From: Caldilineaceae bacterium
GTDB taxonomy: Bacteria; Chloroflexota; Anaerolineae; Caldilineales; Caldilineaceae
Direction: 5' to 3'
Assembly: GCA_026708085.1 (NCBI GenBank)
Contig: JAPOVP010000010.1
Coordinates: 17,042-81,041, forward strand
Length of the DNA: 64,000 nucleotides
This document shows positions 23,421 to 32,588 of this stretch, in pieces (position 1 is the first letter of the stretch; each line of letters begins with the position of its first letter). The translations under genes and the position numbers were made by a program. The notes below the pieces were generated by a model, which was not told where the DNA came from, made no database searches, and saw only the letters and a list, made by a program, of their open reading frames with translations.

Positions 23421-26297
23421 CTATGCGAGCACTTCGCCCATCTTAACCGCCTGAAAAGTCTTCATCCGCACCAGCAACCACAACGTGCCGATCGCTGCCA
23501 CCAAAACCATGGTCATCATCGCCATCACCAGCTGCGCTACATCGTCCCACGCGATCTGCACGACAAACGGCGGGACCAGATCAGCCTGATCGTGCCCAAT
23601 CTGGTAGAAGGGTATGAAAAGATAGCTGCTCAGAAGGCCCAGGTAGCTGCCCGCAGCAATACCCACCGTCGTAACCGTCACCTGTTCGCCGCCAAGCGAA
23701 AAGACAAGCTGGCTTGTCGAAAGACCCATCGCCCGCAATATGCCCAGCTGGATAAATCGCTGCCGGAACGACAATGCCGAGTAAATCACCAATGCCAGCA
23801 TACTCAGAATGGCTACGGCGATGAAGCCAACCGAAAGAAACCCGAACAACCCGACCCGCGCCGGCCTTGCCTGCGCCTCCGCCAGCTCCGAATGCGCATC
23901 CTCCATCGATATTATCCTGTAGCCAAGTTCGTCCAATGAACTTACCAGAAGTTCCGGATCAATGGCCTCCTCCGTAGCCAGCCAGACCCTGTAAGGGACC
24001 TCATGGCCAATCAGAGAAAAAATGTAGTTGAGGTTGGCGACAAAGAACTCTCCGTCCTGCGGGTAGACTGTCGGAAACAACGCCATCGCCCCCACGATCT
24101 GAAAATCGAACGTCGCATTACTTGCTTGGACGAGCCCGCTCAGCGCGATTGTATCGCCAATCTGTAGCCCGAGAGCGTCCAACATCGACTGGCTGACGAT
24201 GACCCCGCTATACTCCAGCGCCAGCGCGTTCATAAGCGCGCCGAGCGAATCATTGGCAAAATCCGGCCGGAAATACGCCACCTCCGGAAACTGGCTGCGG
24301 TCGATGCCGAAAAGCCTGCCGCTTACCAGCCTGCCCCCCACGCGTGTGGAAACCGGGAAATCTCCGATACGGGTCGCCGCCCGCACCCCCGGCGCCTGCC
24401 TGTGCTCGTCCACCGGTAGGTTGATCCAGACAAACTCCTCCTCCCCCTCTTCCACCGGTTTGCCGTCCTCCGAGGGAAGAATCCGCAGCGCCGCCCCTTC
24501 AGTTAATGTGACGTCCGCCCCCACTTCGTAGAAAATCCTCGCCACCAGGTTCGCGTCCAGTGTGCGTGCCATCGATGCTGTAAAAGTCCCAAGGCTTGTG
24601 GTCAGAATGAGCAGCAGCAGCAAGCTGGTATAAACCCTGCCCGTACGCGCCAGATTGTAGAATGCCAGCAACATCGAGATCCCGCCCAGCCGCGCCCACA
24701 GCATACTCAGTATCACTGCAATCATTGGGAAGAGACGGACAGCCACCAGCGCCACCGCCAGAATAAACAACGCCGGCGCCAGAAACAGCAGTGGATTGTC
24801 CAGCGGGTCCGCAGGAACATCCGCCTGCAGAAAGGCGATCCGTCCCTGTGTCCTCAGCATGTAGTAGCCGTAACTCGCTACGCCCAGCAGCAGAAAGTCT
24901 ACGTACGATCGTTCCCAGAATGAGCGGCGTTGCCGTCGGCTTATCTCCTGCTTGGCCTCGACAATCGCCAGCCGCGCCGCCCCCAAAGCCGGCAGCACAG
25001 TCGCGAACAGGGCGCCCCCAATAGCGACAACCGTATACGTCATGCTGGTCGTCGTCGCCTCGATCGGCAGCGGCGTCTGCGCCTCAAAGGTCATGAAGTA
25101 GCGTGTCCCGCCAATGAACTGCGCCACCAACTTACCCAATAGTGGGCCAACTGCCAGCGCAAAGATCCCGAGCGTAGCGCCCTGCAGCAGATAGATCGAA
25201 AAGACCTGACCGCTCGTCGCCCCCCGGCTCTTCAGGATCGAAATCTCTATCTGTTGCCGCTTGACCGTGCTGTCGGCGATCAGAACGATGAAGTAGAGTA
25301 CAAGCCCTAAAATGGGGATGCTGAAAAGGAGCAGCAATATCGCCTGGGTCGAAGCCACCAGCCGGTATCGCCTCAGCGCGGACACCGGCGACAGTTCCAG
25401 ATATGTCGTCGATATCCGGCTCTTGATCTGCCTGTCGACACGATTGACTCTGCCCAGGAACCGGTCCACGTCCTCTGCGCGCACCGAGTCGCCGTCAACA
25501 ACCTTATACCAGCCCACATCGGTCAACGCGTGCGGGACCCTCGCCCCGATCTCACTGATATAGGTGTTTTCAGGAACGAGGAAGACGTTTGCGAAGGAGA
25601 GTGGCGGCAAATGCCAGGGCGCGCCGCCTTCTGTGCGCGGAATCCAGATCCCAACAATACGTATCGGAATCTCCAACCGCACAGTATTCCTGGTGGATGT
25701 GCGCGCGTTTGGATCGAAGAGAGTATACCCCTCCCCCACCTGCAGTCCGGCCTCCACCGCGAACGCCTCGCTGACAAGGACGTCGACGACCTCGTCACTG
25801 CTCCCTGCCGTGCTTCCCTGCGCGGGAAAATCTCCCTCGGCAACAGTTACGTACTCCTCGAGACGGTCGATAAAGCCCAGGTAGCCACGCAACAGAGGCT
25901 TGTCCCGCAGTTCATACTGCCCGTCACGCAGGGGATACACTTGGAAGAGATCGCTCTTGACATAGTGCATGTCCGAACGGTGCGGCAGCCCCAGATCCTG
26001 GTTGTAGCGGGTCTCCATATACTGGTCCAGGGCCGCGTACGCATCCCAGTCAGCGCCTTCGACGCTGGAGCCCTTTACATAGTGATAAAAGAAGGAGAAT
26101 GCGGAGCGGTTTGGGACGGTCTGCAGCTCATGCTGCAGCAGGGAGCGGTTGGCCGCGTCAGTGTACATCGGCGGCGCCGACGCCAGCGCCACCACCACGC
26201 TCCATCCTAGCAAAAGGCAAAGTGTCAGCACCGGCTCCGAACTGAAACGCCGGAGAGCAATTCTCCAGAGACCAAGATAGCTGTAAATGGAACGCAT
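23421..26297 (-). CDS. Very large FtsX-type ABC permease, first copy
   Basis: 958 residues. An N-terminal membrane segment (LTLCLLLGWSVVVALASAPP) is followed by an extracytoplasmic domain to about residue 325. Three segments follow (LLLLFSIPILGLVLYFIVLI, then two in 370-440), then segments in 490-560, a second outer domain of about 270 residues, and a C-terminal three-segment FtsX block (VGFIAVAILSMLALVIYSAL...FRQRFIQLGILRAMG...). The phrase RQRFIQLGILRAMGLSTSQL is the family's coupling-helix region. Such permeases work with a LolD/MacB-like ATPase in lipoprotein or peptide export. No such ATPase is encoded nearby. The gene at 45972 has the same plan. Confidence 0.85.
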   Translation of the reverse strand: MRSIYSYLGLWRIALRRFSSEPVLTLCLLLGWSVVVALASAPPMYTDAANRSLLQHELQTVPNRSAFSFFYHYVKGSSVEGADWDAYAALDQYMETRYNQDLGLPHRSDMHYVKSDLFQVYPLRDGQYELRDKPLLRGYLGFIDRLEEYVTVAEGDFPAQGSTAGSSDEVVDVLVSEAFAVEAGLQVGEGYTLFDPNARTSTRNTVRLEIPIRIVGIWIPRTEGGAPWHLPPLSFANVFLVPENTYISEIGARVPHALTDVGWYKVVDGDSVRAEDVDRFLGRVNRVDRQIKSRISTTYLELSPVSALRRYRLVASTQAILLLLFSIPILGLVLYFIVLIADSTVKRQQIEISILKSRGATSGQVFSIYLLQGATLGIFALAVGPLLGKLVAQFIGGTRYFMTFEAQTPLPIEATTTSMTYTVVAIGGALFATVLPALGAARLAIVEAKQEISRRQRRSFWERSYVDFLLLGVASYGYYMLRTQGRIAFLQADVPADPLDNPLLFLAPALFILAVALVAVRLFPMIAVILSMLWARLGGISMLLAFYNLARTGRVYTSLLLLLILTTSLGTFTASMARTLDANLVARIFYEVGADVTLTEGAALRILPSEDGKPVEEGEEEFVWINLPVDEHRQAPGVRAATRIGDFPVSTRVGGRLVSGRLFGIDRSQFPEVAYFRPDFANDSLGALMNALALEYSGVIVSQSMLDALGLQIGDTIALSGLVQASNATFDFQIVGAMALFPTVYPQDGEFFVANLNYIFSLIGHEVPYRVWLATEEAIDPELLVSSLDELGYRIISMEDAHSELAEAQARPARVGLFGFLSVGFIAVAILSMLALVIYSALSFRQRFIQLGILRAMGLSTSQLVFSLGGEQVTVTTVGIAAGSYLGLLSSYLFIPFYQIGHDQADLVPPFVVQIAWDDVAQLVMAMMTMVLVAAIGTLWLLVRMKTFQAVKMGEVLA

Positions 26298-26335
26298 CGA
26301 AATGTGCAGGAGAGATCGCAGCGCTCCCGTGCAGC

Positions 26336-27217
26336 TTACATCTTGATAGCGCCGGAGCTAAGCCCTTCGACGAACAGGCGGCTGGTAAAGGCGAACAGGA
26401 TGATGAGAGGAATCGAAGCGATTACATAACCCGCCATCAGTGGACCCCAGATTGTGTAAAACTGGGTTCGGAACGCATACAGTCCGATGGTCAGCGTCAT
26501 CAATTCGTTGCTACGGAGTGTAACTAGGGGCCAGATAACGTCGTTCCATGTGCTGAGAACGTGCATGATTGCAACGACACCCAGAATCGACTGTGACAGT
26601 GGAATGCCAATGTGGCGGAATACCTGCAACTCGCTGGCGCCGTCGATCCTCGCCGCCTCGAACATCTCGCCCGGTAGAGCCTCGAAAAACTGGCGCAATA
26701 TGAAGATGGCAAAAACCTGACCTCCAGCGATGTAAGGGGCGATCAATACCCAGCGGGTATTCAGAAGACCGAGATCCTTAACCAGCAAAAAAGCCGGAAT
26801 CAGGGTGAGTTCCCCCGGCACCATCAATAGGGCCAGCACCCCGAAAAAGAAGAGCTCCCGCCCTGGAAATGGATAGCGGGCAAAAGCCCACGCTGCGACC
26901 GCCGCCAGAATAACCATACCAACCACCGAGGTGCCGCTGGTGATTATGCTGTTGAGGATATAGCGGGAGACAATGCGCCAGGCTTCAAGATAGTTTTCGG
27001 GGTGGAGCGGCATCGTGACAGTGAACGGGTAATGATCGAACTGGTGGATGTCCTTGAACGAAATGATAATCGTGATAATGAACGGCAGAAACATGAAAAA
27101 CAGGAAGCCAAACAGTCCCAGATGGCGCCACCAGTCACCTGTGCGCCAAGCTCGGCGCCAGCCTTCTGTCAACGACATACGTTGGATCGGTTGCGGTTGC
27201 CCTTCCAGTACTGTCAT
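26336..27217 (-). CDS. Carbohydrate ABC transporter permease, MalG type
   Basis: 293 residues, six predicted membrane segments, first at LGLFGFLFFMFLPFIITIII. The ATPase-docking EAA loop reads EAARIDGASELQVFRHIGIPLSQ, a close match to MalG-type permeases. The C terminus ends FVEGLSSGAIKM, also typical. It pairs with the MalF-type permease upstream and the Tat lipoprotein at 28438. The ATPase (MsmX type) is not in the window and is probably shared and encoded elsewhere. Confidence 0.93.
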   Translation of the reverse strand: MTVLEGQPQPIQRMSLTEGWRRAWRTGDWWRHLGLFGFLFFMFLPFIITIIISFKDIHQFDHYPFTVTMPLHPENYLEAWRIVSRYILNSIITSGTSVVGMVILAAVAAWAFARYPFPGRELFFFGVLALLMVPGELTLIPAFLLVKDLGLLNTRWVLIAPYIAGGQVFAIFILRQFFEALPGEMFEAARIDGASELQVFRHIGIPLSQSILGVVAIMHVLSTWNDVIWPLVTLRSNELMTLTIGLYAFRTQFYTIWGPLMAGYVIASIPLIILFAFTSRLFVEGLSSGAIKM

Positions 27218-27304
27218 CGATCAACGCTCCTGCCGGTCCAGTTTGACACGACCCTTACCTCTGGCCTGGTTGTCAGTAACTCCTGTTCACGTTCCGCTGA
27301 CAAC

Positions 27305-28270
27305 TCAATAGTCTCCCGTCTTTAAGAATTTCACATTCAAGATCGTCATTCCCATAATCAGCACAAACAGGAACAAGGCGATTGCTGACGCATATCCCAT
27401 CTTGTTCCACAAAAAGGCGTTGTTGTACATCCACAACCCCGGGACCACACTTGCCGTTCCCGGCCCGCCGGCCGTCATCACAAAGACCGCTACCCAGCCC
27501 TGCAAACCCCCAATCACGGCCAACACAATGATCAGCTTGAACTGACCGAGGATGAGGGGAATGTCGATCGCGAAGATACGCCGTAAACCGGAGCATCCGT
27601 CGACCAGAGAACTGTCAATGATCTCGTCCGAGATCCCCTGCAGGCCCGCCAGATAAATGAGCACCGTGACACCGCCCACCCACGGGAAACCCATGAACGT
27701 AACCGCGTAGAGCGCTGTCTTCGGGCTCCCCAGCCACGGCTGCTGCCAGTCCTCCAGCCCGACCCCCTCCAGGAACGCGTTCAACAAACCGTGCGTGCCG
27801 TCATAGATGAAATGCCACAGCAATAGAATGACGATGCCCGGCACAACCGCCGGCAGGATGGTCAGGACGCGGTACGTGTACTTGTGTACATTACTGCGCA
27901 AATTGAAGATCAGTTCAGCCACGATGAAGGGAAACGTGACCGCACTGATCACCCGCCATGAAGTAAGCAGACTCACATGGCGCAGCGATTTGAGGAAAAT
28001 GTCGTCCTTGATGAAGAGCTTCTCGAAGTTACCCAAACCCAGGAACTCCGGCTGCAGACCAATGTCCCACTTGAAAAAGGCCCGGTAGAGCCCCATGAAG
28101 GCCGGGTAATAATTGAAAGTCAGCAGCAGCGCAAATGTGGGGACCAGCATCAGGTAAACAAAACGGTAGCGGTAGATGCGTTGCCCGAGCGTAGACTGCC
28201 TCTCCTGCGGCACGCGCACGTCTGCCATCGTGGCGTGTGACGCTGGCGCACGAATCTCTTCTGTTGTCAT
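27305..28270 (-). CDS. Carbohydrate ABC transporter permease, MalF type
   Basis: 321 residues with a cytoplasmic N-terminal tail and about six membrane segments (first at FVYLMLVPTFALLLTFNYYP). The docking loop is DSSLVDGCSGLRRIFAIDIPLI, where the usual E-A-A is S-S-L. The region from VHKYTYRVLTILPAVVPGIV onward is typical of sugar permeases. Translated after the binding-protein gene and before MalG. Together they import a mono- or oligosaccharide for the island's catabolic genes. Confidence 0.93.
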   Translation of the reverse strand: MTTEEIRAPASHATMADVRVPQERQSTLGQRIYRYRFVYLMLVPTFALLLTFNYYPAFMGLYRAFFKWDIGLQPEFLGLGNFEKLFIKDDIFLKSLRHVSLLTSWRVISAVTFPFIVAELIFNLRSNVHKYTYRVLTILPAVVPGIVILLLWHFIYDGTHGLLNAFLEGVGLEDWQQPWLGSPKTALYAVTFMGFPWVGGVTVLIYLAGLQGISDEIIDSSLVDGCSGLRRIFAIDIPLILGQFKLIIVLAVIGGLQGWVAVFVMTAGGPGTASVVPGLWMYNNAFLWNKMGYASAIALFLFVLIMGMTILNVKFLKTGDY

Positions 28271-28398
28271 TGCCCTATTCCCGTTCCTACACTGCAGGCG
28301 GGCTCCACGAGCCTATCCCCGTGGAACCCACCCACATCCAAAAGCTTCAAATCCTAAGTTTCTAGCTCCCGGCCAACTCCATCGGCACCCAGAAGTTC

Positions 28399-28430
28399 AC
28401 TAAAAACTAAAAACGAACAACTGAAAACTA
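28399..28430. repeat. A-rich heptamer-like array, second site
   Basis: Short run of AAAACTA/AAAACGA/AACTGAA-like units between the MalF-type gene and the end of the binding-protein gene. Same type as the array at 12848-12884. Confidence 0.5.
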
Positions 28431-28437
28431 GCAACCA

Positions 28438-29904
28438 CTACCCGCAATCCCAGCCGTTCTTCTCAATCGCCTCATCGGCGTACTCGAGCAGCAACTCATT
28501 GATCTGCTCTGCGGCCTGCTCCTGCGAAACGACGTCCAGCTTGAAGTCGGTCCAGATGGCGTCGATCTTCTCCCGCTGCTCGGTACCGATCTTGTCAGGA
28601 TATGTGACCATACCGGCCTCACCCAACCCCTCGGTGATCGCGCGCAACGGTTCTCGCAGATCGGGATTCACGTCAACGCCCTTGATGTTGGGCAGGAAGG
28701 TGCCCGTCTCCGCGATCATGCGCCCGGCGTTCTGCGGAGCAGTCACGTAGCGCAGGAAGTCCACGGCCAGCGGCACGATTCCATCCCGCTCCGTCTTGGT
28801 TGCCATCGCCCACTGGGCTGCGGTGGCGCCCCCAATCGGCGGGGCTGCCTCGCCAATCGCGAAGGGCGAATCCGCCTCGGTGATGGTAGGTGCGTAGAAT
28901 GTGCTCCACTCGAAATCGACCAGAGGGTCGGCCTTGAGGTAGCCGAAGCGCCAGCTGCCGTCTTCATATACGGCCACATCTTTTTGGAGGAACTTGCGGT
29001 TGAAGTCCGCGCCCTCGGCCGCCCAGTCCGGCGCCAGAAAAGGGATCAACTGCTTAACCAGTCGGAACCACTCGCCATATTCGGGATCTGTGGCGGTGTA
29101 GAGCCCGTTCTTCATGGCGCAGCCGACCTCCTCCAACGATGCGACGCCGCCGTCAGCGTTGATTATGTCATCCTTCTTGGCGTAGAGCATCGCCCCGATC
29201 TGGGACTGATACCATCTCAAGGCGGCGTTAGGAATGATCGTATCCTGCAGCGCCTCCTGAACTTCGATCCACTCACCGTAGGTGCTCGGACCTGATACGC
29301 CAACCTCGTCGAAAACGTTCTGGTTAAAGAAGAAGAACGTCGTCACAAGGTCGATCGGCACGACATAGTGCTTGCCGTCCGGGCCGCGCTTGGCCTCCGT
29401 GGGAATTTCGTAGAACTGGTCCAACCAGCGCTCGCTGCCCGGTTCGCCCGCGCCCACGTAAGGATTGGGCTGCTCGAAGAACGGATCCAGCGGAATCCAC
29501 CAGTTCTTGTCTATCTCATCCTGCACCCAGAAAGAGTGCGTCCATACGATGTGAGGAATCGTGCCGCCCGCCTGCTGCGTTACGATCCACTCATGGCTGG
29601 CCAGGTTGTCCGGCTTCCTGATAATCTCGACCGTGGCCCCGGGATGATCCGCCATGTACTCATCGGAGATCACCTGGATCATGTTGTGCGGAAGGGGATT
29701 GTTGGGGCCCTGCTCCATGCTCTCCGTGGGTGTATAGTGCTGCACCCAGATCTGCAGGTTGCCGGTCATGCCGTCTCCACCGTCCATCTCGCCGTCAGAA
29801 TCCTGAGCAGCAGGCGCGGCGGGCGCAGCGCAGGCCGCCAGCGCGACACCGGCGCCGGCCATGCCCATCGACTGCAGGAATGATCGTCTGCTTAGCTTCT
29901 TCAT
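28438..29904 (-). CDS. Extracellular solute-binding lipoprotein (Tat signal), sugar type
   Basis: 488 residues. The N terminus carries a twin-arginine motif (LSRRSFLQ), a hydrophobic stretch, and a lipobox ending L-A-A-C at about residue 25, then a low-complexity A/P/D/G linker. It should therefore be exported folded and anchored by lipid on the outer face of the membrane. The rest is a family-1-like binding-protein fold (HYTPTESMEQG, GEWIEVQEAL, LAVDFLRYVTAPQNAGRM). A strong AAGGAG precedes the ATG. First gene of the transporter set, probably also the first of the leftward transcript. The ligand is likely a sugar. Confidence 0.92.
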   Translation of the reverse strand: MKKLSRRSFLQSMGMAGAGVALAACAAPAAPAAQDSDGEMDGGDGMTGNLQIWVQHYTPTESMEQGPNNPLPHNMIQVISDEYMADHPGATVEIIRKPDNLASHEWIVTQQAGGTIPHIVWTHSFWVQDEIDKNWWIPLDPFFEQPNPYVGAGEPGSERWLDQFYEIPTEAKRGPDGKHYVVPIDLVTTFFFFNQNVFDEVGVSGPSTYGEWIEVQEALQDTIIPNAALRWYQSQIGAMLYAKKDDIINADGGVASLEEVGCAMKNGLYTATDPEYGEWFRLVKQLIPFLAPDWAAEGADFNRKFLQKDVAVYEDGSWRFGYLKADPLVDFEWSTFYAPTITEADSPFAIGEAAPPIGGATAAQWAMATKTERDGIVPLAVDFLRYVTAPQNAGRMIAETGTFLPNIKGVDVNPDLREPLRAITEGLGEAGMVTYPDKIGTEQREKIDAIWTDFKLDVVSQEQAAEQINELLLEYADEAIEKNGWDCG

Positions 29905-30083
29905 GCTTTTCTCCTTTAAGTGAAGGTTAAAGTGAAATACAGACTTCAGCGTAGTGCGTAACCGTAGTACCGCTAGAACATGCCTTTCGAAATGGTCCCT
30001 TTAGGACAGGAATCACGGTGCCATCAAAGTCGTATCGTACCCGGCTCAGAAGAAAAATCCGGTCACCATGCAAAGCAAACTGT

Positions 30084-30806
30084 CTAATCCTCCACAATGG
30101 CAACTGCTCTCAGTGGAGCACCTGTCGTCCCCACCCACTTTACCGGCAGCATGGAAAGCGTGAAGCCGTGCGACTGCGGAATCTGCTCCAGGTTGCAGAG
30201 GTTCTCTACATGGTAGTACTCATGCTCGTACATGACCCGATGGGCTTCCCAGAACTGCTTGCGCTCAAACATCGCCCACACCGGCGGGTCGAACGTAACC
30301 GCGTCAATGCCCATCACCTTCACCCCGCGCTCAATCAGCCATAGCGTCGCTTCACGCGTCATGCCGCTGTGTTCGCTCAGGTACCTGTCCTCATCGTTGT
30401 AACTGCCCGCCCCCGTCCAGATCAGCACCAGGTCCAACGGCTTGATCTCGTAATCTATCCTGCGCACCGCCTCTTCCATGTCGGCTACGCTGATGCCGGC
30501 CCCGTTCTCCTTGTGTCGGAAGTCCAGAAGCACGCCGTCGCCGTAGCAGTATTCCAGCGGTATCCCCTCCGGTCCGGGCTTGCCTTCCACCAGATGTTTC
30601 AATGCATCAATGTGCGTCCCGACGTGGTCCCCGAGAATCGTCAGATAGTGGGCCGTCAGCGACGTTACGCCGTGCTCCGCAGCACCGACGCCTTCCGCAA
30701 AACCCTCCCAGTCCTCATACATCAACATCGTTGGGCGAGTCACCCGCGGGAAGACCACCATGTCGTTATGAACGGGCATGCTCAAGTCAATGACTCTGCG
30801 CCCCAT
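30084..30806 (-). CDS. Cyclase family protein (kynurenine-formamidase-like hydrolase)
   Basis: 240 residues. The metal-binding motif H-x-G-T-H-x-D is seen as H61-V-G-T-H65-I-D67. The opening RVIDLSMPVHNDMVVFP is typical of the family. Members hydrolyse formylkynurenine, lactones or cyclic amides with zinc or manganese. The gene stands apart from the island (180 bases upstream of it) and has its own 5' region in which repeat element copy 2 is found. Substrate unknown. Confidence 0.85.
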   Translation of the reverse strand: MGRRVIDLSMPVHNDMVVFPRVTRPTMLMYEDWEGFAEGVGAAEHGVTSLTAHYLTILGDHVGTHIDALKHLVEGKPGPEGIPLEYCYGDGVLLDFRHKENGAGISVADMEEAVRRIDYEIKPLDLVLIWTGAGSYNDEDRYLSEHSGMTREATLWLIERGVKVMGIDAVTFDPPVWAMFERKQFWEAHRVMYEHEYYHVENLCNLEQIPQSHGFTLSMLPVKWVGTTGAPLRAVAIVED

Positions 30807-31047
30807 GCTGGATCTCCCTGCCTTGCCCGCCTGCCAGCGGCGCGCAACGCCCTTTGGCTTCTATCTGAAAGATTGATGAATTAAGTTGGCAACTACCTGA
30901 TTAGAGGAGATGCTCGTCTTTGAGCAGTACACTTCGTTCGTTTGCAGGGGACCAAACGTAAGTTTGAAGAACTGTAGGTTCACGTTCCACAACAAGCGCA
31001 ATTATATATATGATGATTACAGAATCCAAATCGGGAATCCACCACAG

Positions 31048-31523
31048 GTGCATCCCAAAACGAGGGCGTACTTTCAAAAACCTCTGGAAGCAACTTGGCC
31101 GCAACCAGTTTCCCTACCAAATTCCAGCAGTGAAAGCGCCGCCTCTGACCACTGGCTACTGACTACTGCAGTTTTGGGCGGTCGGGCCTATTCGGCCCTC
31201 CCTTGTGCGGGGGCTCCGCCCCCGCAACGCCCCCGGTCCTACAACATGCCTCGCCGACCTGGTGTCTACATTCGGGACGGGTGCCTGCCCGAGAGGGGTT
31301 CGCCCCACTACGTTCCTTCAGCCCTGTCAGTTCCCTGTAGGGGCAGGCCTTGTGCCTGCCCTCGCACGCCAGTGCCGTCCTTCCCCACTTGCCTCCTCAA
31401 ATGTCCTGTAGGGGCAGGCCTTGTGCCTGCCCTTTCCCTCCCCAAAACGTCGGTAAAACAAACTCAGCAATCGTTGGCATCAATCTCCCGCCAGACTATT
31501 CCCACTCCAATTCTGTGGTGCAC
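31048..31523 (-). mobile_element. MITE-like interspersed element, copy 2
   Basis: 476 bp. Left end GTGCATCCC (31048-31056), right end GTGGTGCAC (31515-31523), matching the copy 1 terminus at 7 of 9 bases. It contains a worn heptamer zone (TGACCACTGGCTACTGACTAC), the core from 31176 with both GC hairpins, and two CTTGT-loop hairpins with arms GGGCAGGC/GCCTGCCC (31337-31361 and 31408-31432). The element lies between the divergent cyclase and mazE-like genes, 242 bases upstream of the cyclase start. The flank 30807-31047 is AT-richer and shows no gene. Confidence 0.72.
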
Positions 31524-31639
31524 ACTGGCGGATCCCGAACCAATGCGGAAACCATCCCCTGCTTTATACTTGCTATATCTACGACAATGAAGAGTCACAG
31601 ACCCATCTCTTGAATGAGTAACTCAGGAGCAACGCAAAA

Positions 31640-31882
31640 ATGGAAACTAGCGTGCAGAAGTGGGGCAACGATCTGGCCCTGCGCATCCCAAAATCCCTTG
31701 CCAATCAGCTTGGTCTCGAACTCAATTCGCTTGTCAGAATGTCACTGCGGGGGGACGCTTTGGCCATCGCACCCGTTTCACCTCCCCGTCTGAATTTGGA
31801 CGATATATTGGACCAGGTTACCGCGCGAAATCTGCATGGCGAAGTGGACACCGGGCCTGCCGCTGGCCGTGAGGCGTGGTAA
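31640..31882 (+). CDS. MazE/AbrB-type antitoxin
   Basis: 80 residues. The SpoVT/AbrB swapped-hairpin domain is clear: VQKWGNDLALRIPKSLANQLGLELNSLVRMSLRGDALAI, matching MazE (K-W-G-N-S-x-A-x-R-I-P). The C-terminal tail (LNLDDILDQVTARNLHGEVDTGPAAGREAW) is the part that binds the MazF toxin and has the usual E-x-W-like end. AGGAG lies 10 bases before the ATG and TATACT at 31565-31570 is a possible -10. An intact mazF should overlap the stop codon, but no toxin ORF follows. Confidence 0.85.
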   Translation: METSVQKWGNDLALRIPKSLANQLGLELNSLVRMSLRGDALAIAPVSPPRLNLDDILDQVTARNLHGEVDTGPAAGREAW

Positions 31883-31985
31883 CCTCGTCCGAGGTCATCC
31901 ACCGCCGCAGCCGCGCCACCCGAATCTGACTTCAATTGCGCCGACGCGACACGGACAGGCGCCCTGTTTGCGAGATCTTGGAAAG
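31880..31985 (+). pseudogene. Possible decayed mazF remnant
   Basis: A mazF start usually overlaps the mazE stop. Here the downstream DNA carries scattered MazF-like codons in different frames: D-F-N near 31927 (CTGACTTCAAT) followed by ACGCGACACGGACAGGCG, which resembles the coding sequence of the G-H-E-Q-A-G segment, but stops and shifts break it. No continuous toxin can be read. The alignment was done by eye and is weak, so this could also be unrelated DNA. Confidence 0.25.
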
Positions 31986-32030
31986 AGAGAAGGTTGTAAG
32001 GACAGCATCGTGGAGTATTGTGGTGGGATT

Positions 32031-32588
32031 CTACGAAGCCTTTCCGTCACACTCCTGACAGATCTGGGCAAGACGCATTGATCCGCCGCTGCCGTTGAGT
32101 TCCGTATCGTAATCGCTCCGCACCCGCCGCCCATTCTCACCGCAAAAGTCACATCGGCCGTACTCCCGAAAAAGCGTGTACGCCGCCCGCTGCGCCTCCT
32201 GCCGGCTGTGCTCCGACAGCGCCGGCGTCGCAAACCGCTCTACGAATCGCCGCACCTGGCTGTCTGTCTCCCTGGCAACCGCCCGCTCGAAGATCGGCAT
32301 CAGCGCCGGGTCGTCCGGGCAGCCGCCGTCCTCCAATGTATGCCAGGCCGCCCGCCGCACCCGTACATCCGCATCCTGCATCAGCCGGTACAGCGCCTCC
32401 CACGCCGCCTCAACCCGCTTGCGCACGTGGCATGGACAGAGGTTTTCGGCCGCATGCAGCCGTTCGCCAGGGTCCCCGCTGTAGGCCATCTCAATCAGCC
32501 TCTGGACCTCCTCGCCCCGCACCCTGTGTTCCCCGCCCCTGAAAGCCGCCTTCTGATGTCGGTTCAGCCCCTTGCGTCTGCGTGCCAT
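32031..32588 (-). CDS. HEAT-repeat-like protein with C-terminal zinc ribbon
   Basis: 185 residues. A basic N terminus (MARRRKGLNRHQKAAFRGGEHRVRG) is followed by helical repeats resembling HEAT units (GDPGERLHAAENL, DADVRVRRAAWHTLEDGG, ETDSQVRRFVERFATPAL). The end has CDFCGENG and, 26 residues later, CQEC, a likely four-cysteine zinc site. The ATG follows the stop codon of the LOG-family gene directly (TAG then ATG), so translation is coupled. HEAT repeats usually bind proteins and the zinc ribbon may bind nucleic acid. No specific function is known to me. Confidence 0.7.
   Translation of the reverse strand: MARRRKGLNRHQKAAFRGGEHRVRGEEVQRLIEMAYSGDPGERLHAAENLCPCHVRKRVEAAWEALYRLMQDADVRVRRAAWHTLEDGGCPDDPALMPIFERAVARETDSQVRRFVERFATPALSEHSRQEAQRAAYTLFREYGRCDFCGENGRRVRSDYDTELNGSGGSMRLAQICQECDGKAS

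Noticed and set aside
10041..29904. The catabolic region as a prophage or integrated plasmid
   Set aside because: No integrase, transposase, phage structural gene, or tRNA-linked direct repeat was found there.
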